DNA of 64,000 nt from Pontixanthobacter aestiaquae (lineage in GTDB: Bacteria > Pseudomonadota > Alphaproteobacteria > Sphingomonadales > Sphingomonadaceae). Positions 15,302 through 25,160 of the stretch are shown piece by piece. Both the position numbers and the translations under genes were made by a program. How positions within the stretch are numbered: the first letter of the stretch is position 1; each line of letters starts with the position of its first letter. Below the pieces are notes generated by a model that was not told where the DNA came from, did not search any database, and saw only the letters and a list, made by a program, of their open reading frames with translations. The stretch lies in assembly GCF_009827455.1 (NCBI RefSeq), contig NZ_WTYZ01000001.1, positions 1,807,001 to 1,871,000 on the forward strand, in the 5' to 3' direction.

Positions 15302-17421
15302 TGCCGAGCGTAGCAGACTTTGGAAACCTCTTGGGCTTCGCGCTCTATTTGATCGGCGGTGCGCTCTGCGCGATTTCGGCTGTCTGGATCGCTGCGCGGG
15401 GCGATACAGATCGCCCGGATCATCGGGGGTTGATCGGTGCGCTTGGGTTGACTGCATTGTGGTGCCTTGTTGTCGCCGCGTTAGGCCCCCTGTCGCTACC
15501 GGCGCTGTGCGTCGAGATCGGCCGCAACCTTGCATGGATTTTCGTACTTTTCCGCTTGTTCGCTCTTGATGGCCGGCATCAAACGCTGAAGCCGATGCGC
15601 GCCGTGATCATCGTTTTGACATTCGTGGAATTGTTGCAATTTGGCCTGCTGTTCGTGGCACAGAGATGGGCGATTACCCTGGAGCTAAACGAGCTGGTTT
15701 TCCAAGTTTCGGCGATGTTCCATATTATGGTTGCCGTTGGTGCCTTAGTACTGCTGCATAACCTTTACGTGGGCGCAACATCGACGGCTCGTCCTATGCT
15801 GCGGTGGAGCGCGGGCGGCTTAGCTGCATTGTGGGCGTTCGATCTGCACTTCTTCACGGCAGCCTATATTGGCGGGACTATCCCGCAAGAGTTGGTCATC
15901 ATCAGGGGGCTGGTCGTTGGCTTGATCGCAGTGCCATTGGCGGTAGGTTCAAAGCGTTCATATGCGCTCATGCGGCTCAAACCGTCGCGTAGCGTAACAT
16001 TTCAGTCGCTCTCGTTGCTGGCGATTGGAGCATATCTGCTGTTGATGGCCGGCATTGCGCAGTCGCTTTCCGCATTGGGCGGTGATCTTGGGCGTTTGGC
16101 GCAGGTTGGCTTTATATTCATCGCAGTCGTCTGGTCGCTACTTTGGTTACCATCGCAGCGCTTGCGCGGGTGGATTCGCGTCACGGCTATCAAGCACCTG
16201 TTCCAACATCGCTATGATTACCGGGCTGAGTGGCTGCGATTTACGCAAACTATCGGGCACGGTGATCGCACCAGAGAACCGTTGGAAGAGCGGATTGTAA
16301 AAGCCCTTGCGGATATTACCGACAGTCCGTCTGGGCTACTGCTTCTACCAGGAGAAAATGAAGGGTTTGAGCTGGCCGCACAGTGGGCATGGAAAACCGT
16401 CGAAGTGCCATCTGATCCGCTACCTGCCGAGCTGATCAAACTGTTCGAGGAAAAGAACTTCATTCTCGATGTCGATGATGTGCGAAAGGGGATCGACCAG
16501 CACGGTGAGGCCGGACTCCTGCCTGATTGGATAAGGGACGAAATCAACGCGTGGGCTGTTGTTCCGCTACGTCACTTTGACCGGATTACCGGGGTAGTTG
16601 TGCTGACTCGACCAGCCGATCCGCGGCGCTTGGATTGGGAGGACTTCGATCTACTGAAAGTCGTAGGTCAACAGCTGGCAAGCTATCTCGCAGAGCAATC
16701 GGGCCAGGAAGCGCTGATGGAATCGGCGCGGTTTGACGAGTTTAACCGCCGCATCGCGTTCGTGATGCACGATATCAAGAACCTTGCCAGCCAACTTTCG
16801 TTATTGGCGCGCAATGCAGAGCGCCACGCAGAAAATCCCGATTTTCGTGCGGATATGCTGGTGACGCTCCGCAATAGCGCAGACAAGTTGAATGCGTTGC
16901 TGGCGCGGCTAGGCCGATATGGCGCGACCAATTCTGAAAATTGCGAAGACATTGATCTGTGCACCGTCGCGCGGCGTGTGGTCAGCCAATATGAAGGCGT
17001 TCACGCGGTTTCGTTGGTTCGTAGCGAACCAGCCAAGGTCCGCGCTGATCTGGAAGGGTTGGAGCAGGCGCTGGTCCATCTGGTGCAGAACGCGATTGAT
17101 GCCAGCGATCCGGGTTCGCCCGTCTATCTCGATGTTAGCGCAGACGGTGTCCGCGCGCGTATCGAAGTTGTCGATTCCGGTGTGGGTATGAGCCCCGAAT
17201 TCATTCGCACAAGCCTGTTTAAGCCATTCGTTTCATCCAAAAATGGCGGCTTTGGGATTGGCGCATTTGAAGCCCGCGAGATCGTCCGCGCGATGGGTGG
17301 ACGACTACAAGTCGATTCTCGCGAAGGGTTGGGCACGCGTTTTATCGTTAGCTTCCCGCTTGCTGCCGTTGCTGGATTTTTGAATTCTTCAAGCCCTCAT
17401 AAAACTGCCGAGGTTGCATAA
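15301..17421 (+). CDS. prsK: PEP-CTERM system sensor histidine kinase PrsK
   Basis: A 706-aa membrane histidine kinase. About eight hydrophobic segments fill residues 1-280, a GAF-like domain spans ~320-460, and the kinase core has an unusual H box MHDIKN with His490, then N box NAID (Asn597) and G1 box DSGVGMS (Asp625). The H box and long multi-pass sensor are typical of PrsK, which pairs with PrsR in exosortase-containing bacteria. It overlaps epsB and prsR by one base at each end (TGATG and TAATG), so translation is coupled and the pairing with PrsR is well supported. Confidence 0.92.
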   Translation: MPSVADFGNLLGFALYLIGGALCAISAVWIAARGDTDRPDHRGLIGALGLTALWCLVVAALGPLSLPALCVEIGRNLAWIFVLFRLFALDGRHQTLKPMRAVIIVLTFVELLQFGLLFVAQRWAITLELNELVFQVSAMFHIMVAVGALVLLHNLYVGATSTARPMLRWSAGGLAALWAFDLHFFTAAYIGGTIPQELVIIRGLVVGLIAVPLAVGSKRSYALMRLKPSRSVTFQSLSLLAIGAYLLLMAGIAQSLSALGGDLGRLAQVGFIFIAVVWSLLWLPSQRLRGWIRVTAIKHLFQHRYDYRAEWLRFTQTIGHGDRTREPLEERIVKALADITDSPSGLLLLPGENEGFELAAQWAWKTVEVPSDPLPAELIKLFEEKNFILDVDDVRKGIDQHGEAGLLPDWIRDEINAWAVVPLRHFDRITGVVVLTRPADPRRLDWEDFDLLKVVGQQLASYLAEQSGQEALMESARFDEFNRRIAFVMHDIKNLASQLSLLARNAERHAENPDFRADMLVTLRNSADKLNALLARLGRYGATNSENCEDIDLCTVARRVVSQYEGVHAVSLVRSEPAKVRADLEGLEQALVHLVQNAIDASDPGSPVYLDVSADGVRARIEVVDSGVGMSPEFIRTSLFKPFVSSKNGGFGIGAFEAREIVRAMGGRLQVDSREGLGTRFIVSFPLAAVAGFLNSSSPHKTAEVA

Positions 17422-18791
17422 TGGCCCAAGAAAAACCCGCTCCACTGCCCAAGTTGCTGATCATTGAAGATGATCCGGGGCTACAGGCGCAGCTAAAATG
17501 GGCATACGAAGACTTCGACGTTACAATTGTGGGTGATCGCGAAAGCGCGCTGACTGCCTTGCGCGCGGAAGAGCCTGCGGTCGTTACCTTGGACTTGGGC
17601 CTTCCGCCCGATCCGGATGGCACAACAGAAGGCTTCGCCGTCCTTGATGCGATCATGGCGCTCAGGCCGGAGACGAAAGTTATCGTCGCTTCGGGGCATG
17701 GTGCCCGCGAGAGCGCTTTGCGAGCAATCGAGCAAGGCGCTTACGATTTCTACCAGAAGCCGGTTGATATCGAAGCGCTTGGTCTAATCGTTCGCCGCGC
17801 GCTGAATCTGACGCAGATTGAGGATGAAAACCGCAGGCTTTCCAAGCAGGTTGGCGAGGACAAAACTGTTTTGGGTACGCTTATAACTGCAGCGCCGGAA
17901 ATGGTAAAAGTCGCCCGCACAATCGAGCGCGTTGCGAAGAATAGCGTTTCGGTGATGCTGCTCGGTGCCAGTGGCACCGGCAAAGAATTGCTGGCGAAGG
18001 GCTTACACGATGCCAGCGATCGCCGCGAAGGAGCCTTTGTCGCGATCAATTGTGCAGCCATTCCGGAGAACCTGCTTGAAAGCGAATTATTCGGTCACGA
18101 GAAGGGCGCATTTACCGGTGCCGTGAAGACCACGGAAGGTAAGATCGAACAGGCCCATGGCGGTACGCTGTTCCTGGATGAGGTCGGCGATATTCCGCTG
18201 CCGCTGCAAGTCAAATTGCTCCGTTTTCTTCAGGAACGCACTATCGAACGGATTGGTGGCCGCAAGCAAATCGCTGTCGACACACGGATCGTTTGCGCCA
18301 CGCACCAGAACCTGGAAGCCATGATCGCTGCCGGCAATTTCCGTGAAGACCTGTTTTATCGTCTGGCCGAGATAGTTATCAACATCCCGACTTTGGCCGA
18401 ACGCCCGGGCGATGCGACACTGTTGGCGAAGGCGTTCCTCAACCGGTTCGCGACCGAAATGAACCCTCTGGTGAAAGGGTTCGCAGCCGATGCTTTGGCG
18501 GTTATCGATGGATGGGGCTGGCCAGGTAACGTTCGTGAACTCGAGAACCGGGTGAAGCGGGCGGTTATTATGGCCGATGGTAAGCTGGTCCGCGCAGAAG
18601 ATCTGGATTTGGATAGCGATCAAGATTCGCAGCTCCTCAATCTGAAGAGTGCGCGCGAGCAGTCCGATCGCAAAGTAATCCGACACGCTCTGGCGCGCAG
18701 TGAGGGCAATATTTCGAATACTGCCAAATTGCTGGGGATCAGCCGACCGACTCTGTATGATCTGCTCAAGCAATATGACCTTCAGGCGTGA
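17421..18791 (+). CDS. prsR: PEP-CTERM system sigma54-dependent response regulator PrsR
   Basis: A 456-aa NtrC-type regulator: receiver domain (1-125) with acidic pocket Asp17/Asp18, phosphoacceptor Asp58 and Lys113; AAA+ domain with Walker A GASGTGKE (182-189), the sigma54-contact loop GAFTGA (229-234) and Walker B LFLDEVGD; and a C-terminal Fis-type helix-turn-helix ([21 protein letters not shown]). The intact GAFTGA loop indicates activation of sigma54 promoters, as described for PrsR, which switches on PEP-CTERM and exopolysaccharide genes. It is the response partner of the overlapping PrsK gene, and overlaps prsT by 17 bp. Confidence 0.94.
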   Translation: MAQEKPAPLPKLLIIEDDPGLQAQLKWAYEDFDVTIVGDRESALTALRAEEPAVVTLDLGLPPDPDGTTEGFAVLDAIMALRPETKVIVASGHGARESALRAIEQGAYDFYQKPVDIEALGLIVRRALNLTQIEDENRRLSKQVGEDKTVLGTLITAAPEMVKVARTIERVAKNSVSVMLLGASGTGKELLAKGLHDASDRREGAFVAINCAAIPENLLESELFGHEKGAFTGAVKTTEGKIEQAHGGTLFLDEVGDIPLPLQVKLLRFLQERTIERIGGRKQIAVDTRIVCATHQNLEAMIAAGNFREDLFYRLAEIVINIPTLAERPGDATLLAKAFLNRFATEMNPLVKGFAADALAVIDGWGWPGNVRELENRVKRAVIMADGKLVRAEDLDLDSDQDSQLLNLKSAREQSDRKVIRHALARSEGNISNTAKLLGISRPTLYDLLKQYDLQA

Positions 18792-20553
18792 TCTTACACA
18801 ATTGAGGCCACTCGCCGCCGCTGTTTTGCTGCTGCTCGCGGCTTGCGCTGACATTGCACCTGATCTGATGCCGATCGAGAGTGCGAAATCCTCCCTTGAA
18901 GCGGGTGATGGTTTGGCTGCGGAGGTGGCGCTGCGGGACATGATCGCGGGCGGGGTGCCGCGGTCCGATGTCGCTGCTTATCTTGGCGAAGCAGAATTGC
19001 TCCAAGGCGAGCTGGTCGAGGCGCGGCAATGGCTGGAAAGTGGCAAGTTCTCTGACGATACGCGCGGTCATGGCTTCCATATGTTGGCCCGTCTGGAGAT
19101 GCGCGAAGGAAATTTACCCGCCGCCGGAACAGCCTTCGACAAATCACTCGCTGTAGACCGCGAGAATGCCGAATTGTGGGTCGATATCGGCCGGTTGCGC
19201 TATCGCGGAGGCGAACAAACCCAAGCAGTTGAAGCAAGCATGTATGCGGTCGAGCTTGATCCGCAGAACGGCGCGGCATTGCAGTTTAGAGCACAATTGC
19301 TGCGCGATTCCGAAGGGATGGCTGCGGCGATTCCCTGGTTTGAAAGGGCGCTGGAGCGCAGCCCCGAAGACATTGGGTTGCTGGCCGACTATGCGGCAAC
19401 GCTGGGAGAGCTTGGACGGGCTCGTGATATGCTGGTGACGGTCCGCAAGATCGCCCGTATCGATCCCGCGAACCGCCGGATATTCTACCTACAGGCCGTT
19501 CTGGCGGCGCGGGCGGGCAAGTTCAAACTCGCACAAAGTCTGCTCGCGCGCAGCAGCAAGGCTGACCGCGATATGCCGGCGGCAATGTTGCTTGCGGGCA
19601 TCATCGACATTGAGAATGGTAATTATGCCAGCGCGGCACAGGTGCTTGAGCGACTTGCAACTGCTCAGCCGGATAATCGCAGCGTGCGCCAATTGCTTGC
19701 AAGGGCGCTGTCGCTTGGCGGCAATGATCGCGAGCTTGTCTACCGTTACGGTGAAATCGCTTCACGACCCAGCGCTTCACCGTATCTGCGGACATTGGTT
19801 GGCCGTGCACACGAAGCTCTGGACCAGCGTGACCAAGCCGCCCCATATCTCGATGCTGCCGCGAAACGGCGCTCTGGAAATCTTGTTGCGGTTCAAAGCG
19901 GAACCACTTTGGATGTTGCCGAGGCGAGGGGGCCGACGACAGGCTTTGACGCACTTGCGCTGGTTCGGGCGAGAATTTTCAATGGCAATCCTGACGCCGC
20001 ACGCGGGGCCGCTGCAGGTTTCCTGAAGCGTTTCCCGGGCTCTTCCGATGCTTTGTCACTGGCCGGTGATGCAAGTTTGGCCGCGCGGCAATTTGACGAA
20101 GCGCTGGATCACTACGGCAAGGCTGCTGCGATTCGCGGGCCGTGGGTGTTGACGAGAAAACGGGTAAAGACGCTGCAGGCCCTCGGTAGAGACAATGATG
20201 CTCTGGCGGTATTGGCCGGTCATCTGGTCGGTGACCCTGGCAATGCGGAGGCAGCAGGGTTGTTAGCGGTGGCCGCCGCATCACGCGGCGATTGGCCGAA
20301 TGCGGCGATCTTTACCGATCATGCGCTCGCGAACGGGCGCGTCCGCGATCCGCTGATGCTGTCGCTACGCTCCGAGATTGCACTACGGTTGGGTGAGGTC
20401 GATCTGGGTGTGGAAATGGCAGAGCGGGCCTACACAATTCAGCCAATGAGCGAAGACGCTACGCGAGCGCTGGCCATTGCCTACCGCCAGCTTGACGACG
20501 GTGAGCCTCTGGCCGCAGTTCTGGAAACTAAACTGCGGCAAATGCCTGACTAG
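18775..20553 (+). CDS. prsT: PEP-CTERM system TPR-repeat lipoprotein PrsT
   Basis: A 592-aa lipoprotein. The ATG at 18775, inside the end of prsR, gives a proper lipoprotein signal peptide: basic RR, a run of Leu/Ala, and lipobox LAAC with lipidated Cys24. The mature protein is nearly all tetratricopeptide repeats from about residue 40 to the end (for example ENAELWVDIGRLRYRGGE, FDEALDHYGKAAAIRGPW). PrsT proteins accompany PrsK/PrsR in exosortase systems and are thought to scaffold envelope polysaccharide or protein export. It is shorter than some PrsT proteins (~900 aa), so it may be a compact version. Confidence 0.88.
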   Translation: MTFRRDLTQLRPLAAAVLLLLAACADIAPDLMPIESAKSSLEAGDGLAAEVALRDMIAGGVPRSDVAAYLGEAELLQGELVEARQWLESGKFSDDTRGHGFHMLARLEMREGNLPAAGTAFDKSLAVDRENAELWVDIGRLRYRGGEQTQAVEASMYAVELDPQNGAALQFRAQLLRDSEGMAAAIPWFERALERSPEDIGLLADYAATLGELGRARDMLVTVRKIARIDPANRRIFYLQAVLAARAGKFKLAQSLLARSSKADRDMPAAMLLAGIIDIENGNYASAAQVLERLATAQPDNRSVRQLLARALSLGGNDRELVYRYGEIASRPSASPYLRTLVGRAHEALDQRDQAAPYLDAAAKRRSGNLVAVQSGTTLDVAEARGPTTGFDALALVRARIFNGNPDAARGAAAGFLKRFPGSSDALSLAGDASLAARQFDEALDHYGKAAAIRGPWVLTRKRVKTLQALGRDNDALAVLAGHLVGDPGNAEAAGLLAVAAASRGDWPNAAIFTDHALANGRVRDPLMLSLRSEIALRLGEVDLGVEMAERAYTIQPMSEDATRALAIAYRQLDDGEPLAAVLETKLRQMPD

Positions 20554-20602
20554 CCTCCGGCCAGTCTCGACTCTCGGTACGCAGGCGGGCAAGGGCGGTG
20601 CG

Positions 20603-21565
20603 ATGCTGAAGCTGCTCACCCGCGTCGATTTAATGGTCCGGATGTTGATCCTTGCTATCATTCTGGCGACTGTTTTGCCTGCAACCGGCTCTGCGCGAGA
20701 GGCTGCCCAGTTTGTATCCAATATCGGTATCTTCGTCCTGTTTTTCCTGAATGGTGTGCGCTTATCGCGTGGTGATGTCGCTAACGGGATCGGCAATTGG
20801 CGCTTGCTTGTGCCGCTTGTCCTTTGGTGTTTCGGCGCAATGGCACTCGCTGGTTGGTGCCTATGGGGGTTGAGCGCCGCAGTCCTGCCGTCGCTGGTGG
20901 CTTTGGGGTTCCTCTATTTGGGGGTGCTACCGTCAACAGTGCAATCCGCGACTGCTTACACTTCGCTAGCAGGAGGAAATGTTGCAAGCTCGGTCGTTTC
21001 CGCAGCTCTACTCAATATCTTGGGTGTGTTTGTGAGTGCGGCAGTTTTCGCATGGTTTAGCGGCGGTACGACGGTTCATCTCGGTCCCGAAGGACTGATC
21101 AAGATTTTCACGATACTGCTTTTGCCTTTTGCTTTGGGGCAGATCCTTCAGTCGCGTTTGAAAGGCTTGCTCGCATCTCACCCGCAACTGATTGGCTGGA
21201 TGGACAGGATCGCCATCGCGATTGCGGTCTATGTCGCGTTCTCTGGCGCGGTCGAGCAGGATTTGTGGAGAAGGTTGAATATGGAGGCGTGGAGCTGGCT
21301 GATCATACTAATCGCATTCACGCTATTGTTTGCGTTTGTCGGCGCATGGATGCTGTCACGGGCGATAAGACTTTCCAAGGGCGACAGCATATCCTTCACC
21401 TTCGCCGGAGCGCACAAGAGCATCGCAATGGGGGCACCGTTGGCCTTGGTGATGTTCTCAGCGGATGACGCGGGACTGATACTTGTGCCACTGCTGATCT
21501 ATCATCTGCTGCAGTTAGTCGTGTCCGCACCGCTCGCTAACTATTGGGCAACTCGTCAGAATTAG
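20603..21565 (+). CDS. Bile acid:sodium symporter-like membrane transporter (SBF-like)
   Basis: A 320-aa integral membrane protein of the BART/SBF-like superfamily with about ten hydrophobic segments. The crossover motif region LPSTVQSATAYTSLAGGNVASSVVSAALLNILGV in the first half and the FTFAGAHKSIAMGAPLALVMF stretch in the second half are typical. Substrates of the bacterial members are mostly unknown (organic anions). The ATG at 20603 follows AAGGGCGG. It starts 49 bp after prsT on the same strand and could be the last gene of that operon. Its 3' end overlaps the convergent DUF475 gene by 29 bp. Confidence 0.85.
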   Translation: MLKLLTRVDLMVRMLILAIILATVLPATGSAREAAQFVSNIGIFVLFFLNGVRLSRGDVANGIGNWRLLVPLVLWCFGAMALAGWCLWGLSAAVLPSLVALGFLYLGVLPSTVQSATAYTSLAGGNVASSVVSAALLNILGVFVSAAVFAWFSGGTTVHLGPEGLIKIFTILLLPFALGQILQSRLKGLLASHPQLIGWMDRIAIAIAVYVAFSGAVEQDLWRRLNMEAWSWLIILIAFTLLFAFVGAWMLSRAIRLSKGDSISFTFAGAHKSIAMGAPLALVMFSADDAGLILVPLLIYHLLQLVVSAPLANYWATRQN

Positions 21566-22610
21566 CAGTCACCTCGCGCCGATTGCTGCGGATTGACCAC
21601 CACAAAGAGAGACCGATCAGCACGGCACCGATCAACCCGGTGATCGTCTCGGGAATATGGACCTTCGCTGAAAGCAGCATAATCACGCCAAGGATGATAA
21701 TCGCCCAAAACGCACCATGTTCAAGATAGCGATATTGGGCGAGAGTGCCCTGACGAACCAAGTGGATGGTCATCGAGCGGACAAACATCGCGCCGACCGA
21801 CAGGCCGAGCGCAATCACGATCATGTTGTTGGACAGCGCAAAAGCGCCAATAACACCATCAAAGCTGAATGAGCTATCGAGCACTTCGAGGTAAAGGAAA
21901 CCGCCAAGGCCGGAGCGCACAATCTCACCAGTAGCGCGTTTGCGTGCTTCGCGCTGTTCAATGATCGCGCCCAAAGCGTGGACGCCAATGAATGTAACGA
22001 GACCGAGAATACCGGCGGTCAGGAAGGTGATTGCCTCATCGCCGGTGAGTGTGGTCGATATGCCATAAACGAGGAGTAATACGAGGCCGATCTCTACCGC
22101 GGGAACGCTGGAAAACCGATTAATTGCGCGCTCGATACTGGCGATCCAGTGCACGTCCTTGTCGGAATCGAAGAAGAATGTCAGGCCGACCATTGCGAGA
22201 AACGCGCCGCCAAACCCGGCGATGCCAAGATGCGCGTCGGACACGATGCGCTCGTACTCTTCTGGCTGATTGAGCGACAGAGTGACTGCATCTAAAGGTC
22301 CGATATTGGCGGCGATGGAGACGATAGCAATCGGGAAGATAATCCGCATTCCGAACACCGCGATCAGGATACCCCAGGTCAGAAAGCGGCGCTGCCAGAC
22401 CTCATCCATTTCGCGCAGAACGGTGGCGTTGACCACGGCGTTGTCGAAACTAAGCGAGACTTCGAGGATCGAAAGGACAATTACGATCCACAGCAGCGAT
22501 AGTGTACCGGCAATTGTGCCAGTACTCGCCCAACCGTACCAGATTGCGAGCGCAAGGCAGATCGCGGTGAATACCAGCGAGAATGTGTAATAACGCAGCA
22601 GCGTTGCCAT
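21537..22610 (-). CDS. DUF475 family integral membrane protein (TerC-like)
   Basis: A 357-aa membrane protein with about nine helices, of the DUF475 family distantly related to TerC. Conserved acidic residues inside membrane segments (LSILEVSLSFDNAVVNATVL near residue 47-66; LEVLDSSFSFDGVIGAFALS near 243-262) form the paired EVxLSxDNAVV / SSFSFDGV motifs proposed to handle metal ions. TerC-like proteins load manganese onto exported enzymes or confer tellurite resistance; the role of DUF475 is not established. It overlaps the SBF-like gene tail to tail by 29 bp, implying antisense read-through or very tight packing. Confidence 0.85.
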   Translation of the reverse strand: MATLLRYYTFSLVFTAICLALAIWYGWASTGTIAGTLSLLWIVIVLSILEVSLSFDNAVVNATVLREMDEVWQRRFLTWGILIAVFGMRIIFPIAIVSIAANIGPLDAVTLSLNQPEEYERIVSDAHLGIAGFGGAFLAMVGLTFFFDSDKDVHWIASIERAINRFSSVPAVEIGLVLLLVYGISTTLTGDEAITFLTAGILGLVTFIGVHALGAIIEQREARKRATGEIVRSGLGGFLYLEVLDSSFSFDGVIGAFALSNNMIVIALGLSVGAMFVRSMTIHLVRQGTLAQYRYLEHGAFWAIIILGVIMLLSAKVHIPETITGLIGAVLIGLSLWWSIRSNRREVTANSDELPNS

Positions 22611-22674
22611 GGGATACCCTGTCAGTGTTTGCGCGCGCTGCTAGCGGGCGACGCTTTGACGCGCAATCAAGGCG

Positions 22675-23547
22675 TCACTTTTTCGGTTGGTATGTCTGCT
22701 CGGGCCCGGGGAAGCTGCGGTCGCGGACTTCTCTGGCATACGTCTCAACCGTTTTCTCGATCATACCGGCAATATCATCATATTTCTTTACGAAGCGCGG
22801 GACGCGTTCGAACATACCGAGCATATCTTCTGTGACGAGGACTTGTCCGTCGCATTGCGCGGACGCGCCAATGCCTATCACTGGAATTTCGACGGATTGA
22901 GTAAGGGCAATTGCGATCGGTTCGATCACCCCCTCAACAACCACCGCAAAGGCACCCGCGTCGGAGACTGCTTGTCCATCGCGAATGATTTTCTCATGTT
23001 CCTGCTGACTTCGCCCTCGTGCAGCATATCCACCGAGCACGTTAACTGCCTGGGGGGTCAGACCCACATGGGCCATGACCGGAATTCCGCGGGCCGTCAG
23101 AAAGGCAATGGTTTCCGCCATCGCCTCGCCGCCCTCAAGCTTGACCGCAGCGGCGCCGGTTTCGGCCATAATCCGGCTGGCGGCCTCGAACGCAATCTGC
23201 GGTGAAGCTTCATAAGCGCCAAATGGCATATCCACGATTACGACTGAGTGATAGCTGCCCCGAACGACAGCGGCACCGTGTGCACACATCATGTCCAGCG
23301 TAACCGGTAGGGTGGAGGGAAGGCCGTAAATCACTTGCCCTAGCGAATCTCCGACCAGCAGCATATCGCAATGCGGATCGAGCAATTGCGCTTGCCGGGC
23401 GGTGTACGCCGTCAGCATGACGAGCGGTTCTTCGGTCTTGCCTTCGAATTTGCGCCGCTTAATTTTCGGCACCGTTAAGCGCTTCATTGGCGCTGGCGTG
23501 GGGTTTGCGCGACTGGTCGATGTATCAAGTTGGAAGGTCGTAGACAT
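22675..23547 (-). CDS. panB: 3-methyl-2-oxobutanoate hydroxymethyltransferase
   Basis: A 290-aa first enzyme of pantothenate synthesis, adding a hydroxymethyl group from methylene-tetrahydrofolate to ketoisovalerate. Motifs are clear: MLTAYTARQAQ, the metal-binding MLLVGDSLGQVIYG, MPFGAYE, AVKLEGG, VMAHVGLTPQ and VIGIGASAQCDGQVLVTEDMLG. The N-terminus carries about 20 extra Ser/Thr/Pro-rich residues; an internal ATG at 23484 (MKRLTVPKIKR) would give the usual family length and is a possible alternative start. Its substrate, ketoisovalerate, comes from the Ilv pathway genes found 20 kb away. Confidence 0.95.
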   Translation of the reverse strand: MSTTFQLDTSTSRANPTPAPMKRLTVPKIKRRKFEGKTEEPLVMLTAYTARQAQLLDPHCDMLLVGDSLGQVIYGLPSTLPVTLDMMCAHGAAVVRGSYHSVVIVDMPFGAYEASPQIAFEAASRIMAETGAAAVKLEGGEAMAETIAFLTARGIPVMAHVGLTPQAVNVLGGYAARGRSQQEHEKIIRDGQAVSDAGAFAVVVEGVIEPIAIALTQSVEIPVIGIGASAQCDGQVLVTEDMLGMFERVPRFVKKYDDIAGMIEKTVETYAREVRDRSFPGPEQTYQPKK

Positions 23548-23666
23548 AAAGGCGCTTCTAGCCGAGTGGGGGATTTGCGCAAATCCTGTCTCGACTAAGG
23601 CGTAGATTCATTGCACAAGTCCGCCATGACAAGCGCAAACAATGCGCTCTGGGAGGATTTTTACAG

Positions 23667-25085
23667 ATGGTAGCAGCTACCGGTTCATCGCGTGACGGTT
23701 GGTCGTCGCGTTCCGCATTTATTCTTGCCGCCGTCGGTTCAGCAGTTGGCCTCGGCAATATGTGGCGCTTCCCGGCAGAAGCCGGAGCCAATGGCGGCGG
23801 GGCATTTGTGCTATTCTACATCTTCTGCGTAGTGTTGATCGGTTTGCCGGTGCTATTGTCCGAAACCCTTATCGGTCGGCACGGTCAGGCATCTGCACCT
23901 GAAAGTGTACGCAAGATCGCCGCCGAGTCCGGCAGATCTTCGCATTGGGATACGTTGGCATCCTTCGGCGTATTAGGCGCGTTTCTCGTACTCAGCTTCT
24001 ACTGCGTCGTTGGCGGCTGGGTGTTGTATTATATCGGTGTATTTGTGCAGGACGTTTTTGCGACGGGTATTGCTGGTGGAGCGTTCGAGGGCAGACCGCC
24101 GGAAGACATCGAATCTCTGCTTCCCGGGTTATTCAGTGACGGTATGTTGATGGTCGGGCTGCATGCGGTATTCATCACGATCACATTCTATTTCGTATCA
24201 CGAGGCGTTTCGAGCGGGATCGAATGGGTTGCCACTTGGCTCATGCCAGCCTTCTTCGTGTTGTTCCTCGCGATCACCGTTTATGGCGCGTTCACCGGCG
24301 CGTTCAGCGAGGCGCTGACCTATCTTTTCACTTTTGATGCGTCAAAACTGACGGGGGAAGTGATGCTCGCCGCTGTCGGCCAAGCCTTCTTCTCGCTGTC
24401 GCTCGGTGTTGCAGGGATGATGACCTATGGTGCTTATGTGGGGCGCGAGGTAAATCTAGCAGGTACTTCTGGCATCATTGCAGGCGCCGATACGGCGGTC
24501 GCTCTGCTCGCTGGGCTGTGTATTTTCCCAATCGTATTCGCTGCGGGTCTCGAACCGAATGGCGGCCCGGGCTTGATGTTCCAGACATTGCCAATCGGCT
24601 TTCAGAGCATGCCGGTTGGGTCGCTAGTCGGTCTGCTGTTCTTCATCATGGTGTTTTTTGCTGCATTGACCAGCTCGGTTTCATTGATGGAGGCGCCAAC
24701 AGCTTGGCTGAAGGAGAAAGCCAATATCGGTCGGCCACTGGCGACGCTCGTCGTGACGATCGGGGCTCTTCTGCTTGGTATTCTCGCGGCGCTGTCATTC
24801 AACAGTATGGCGGACTTTCAACCACTTGGATTTATCCCGCTATTTGAAGGCCAGGGGATGTTTGACGTGCTGGATACTGTTACCAGCAAAGTTCTGATGC
24901 CGGTCGGGGCGATTATGACCGCTTTATTTGTTGGTTGGGTGGCGGAACGCCGCCTGATTGATAGCGAGAACGGTTTGACCGGTGGTCTCGAGAAATTCTG
25001 GCTTTTCCTCGTTCGCTGGCTTTGTCCGTTCGCGCTAATTATCATTCTGGTCGTTGGGATCTTCCCATCGATCCTGGGCAGCTAG
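23667..25085 (+). CDS. Neurotransmitter:sodium symporter (NSS) family transporter
   Basis: A 472-aa Na+-coupled amino-acid transporter of the LeuT/NSS family. The N-terminal signature WSSRSAFILAAVGSAVGLGNMWRFP (broken helix 1 with Na+ and substrate sites) is at residues 11-35, followed by about eleven further membrane segments; SLSLGVAGMMTYGAY corresponds to helix 6. GGGAGG precedes the ATG at 23667. Bacterial members take up amino acids such as leucine, tryptophan or tyrosine; the substrate is not evident here. A strong terminator follows the gene. Confidence 0.93.
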   Translation: MVAATGSSRDGWSSRSAFILAAVGSAVGLGNMWRFPAEAGANGGGAFVLFYIFCVVLIGLPVLLSETLIGRHGQASAPESVRKIAAESGRSSHWDTLASFGVLGAFLVLSFYCVVGGWVLYYIGVFVQDVFATGIAGGAFEGRPPEDIESLLPGLFSDGMLMVGLHAVFITITFYFVSRGVSSGIEWVATWLMPAFFVLFLAITVYGAFTGAFSEALTYLFTFDASKLTGEVMLAAVGQAFFSLSLGVAGMMTYGAYVGREVNLAGTSGIIAGADTAVALLAGLCIFPIVFAAGLEPNGGPGLMFQTLPIGFQSMPVGSLVGLLFFIMVFFAALTSSVSLMEAPTAWLKEKANIGRPLATLVVTIGALLLGILAALSFNSMADFQPLGFIPLFEGQGMFDVLDTVTSKVLMPVGAIMTALFVGWVAERRLIDSENGLTGGLEKFWLFLVRWLCPFALIIILVVGIFPSILGS

Positions 25086-25107
25086 AGCAAGATTTCGCCG
25101 GACACAC

Positions 25108-25141
25108 AAAAAGGGCCGCGCCATTTGGTGCGGCCCTTTTT
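25108..25141. terminator. Bidirectional Rho-independent terminator
   Basis: AAAAA-GGGCCGC (25108-25119) pairs with GCGGCCC-TTTTT (25130-25141); inside, GCC pairs with GGT around an ATTT loop. The A-run on one side and the T-run on the other make it work for both the NSS transporter (plus) and the convergent stress-protein gene (minus). Confidence 0.92.
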
Positions 25142-25160
25142 GGTAAGGTAATGGGCTGCT

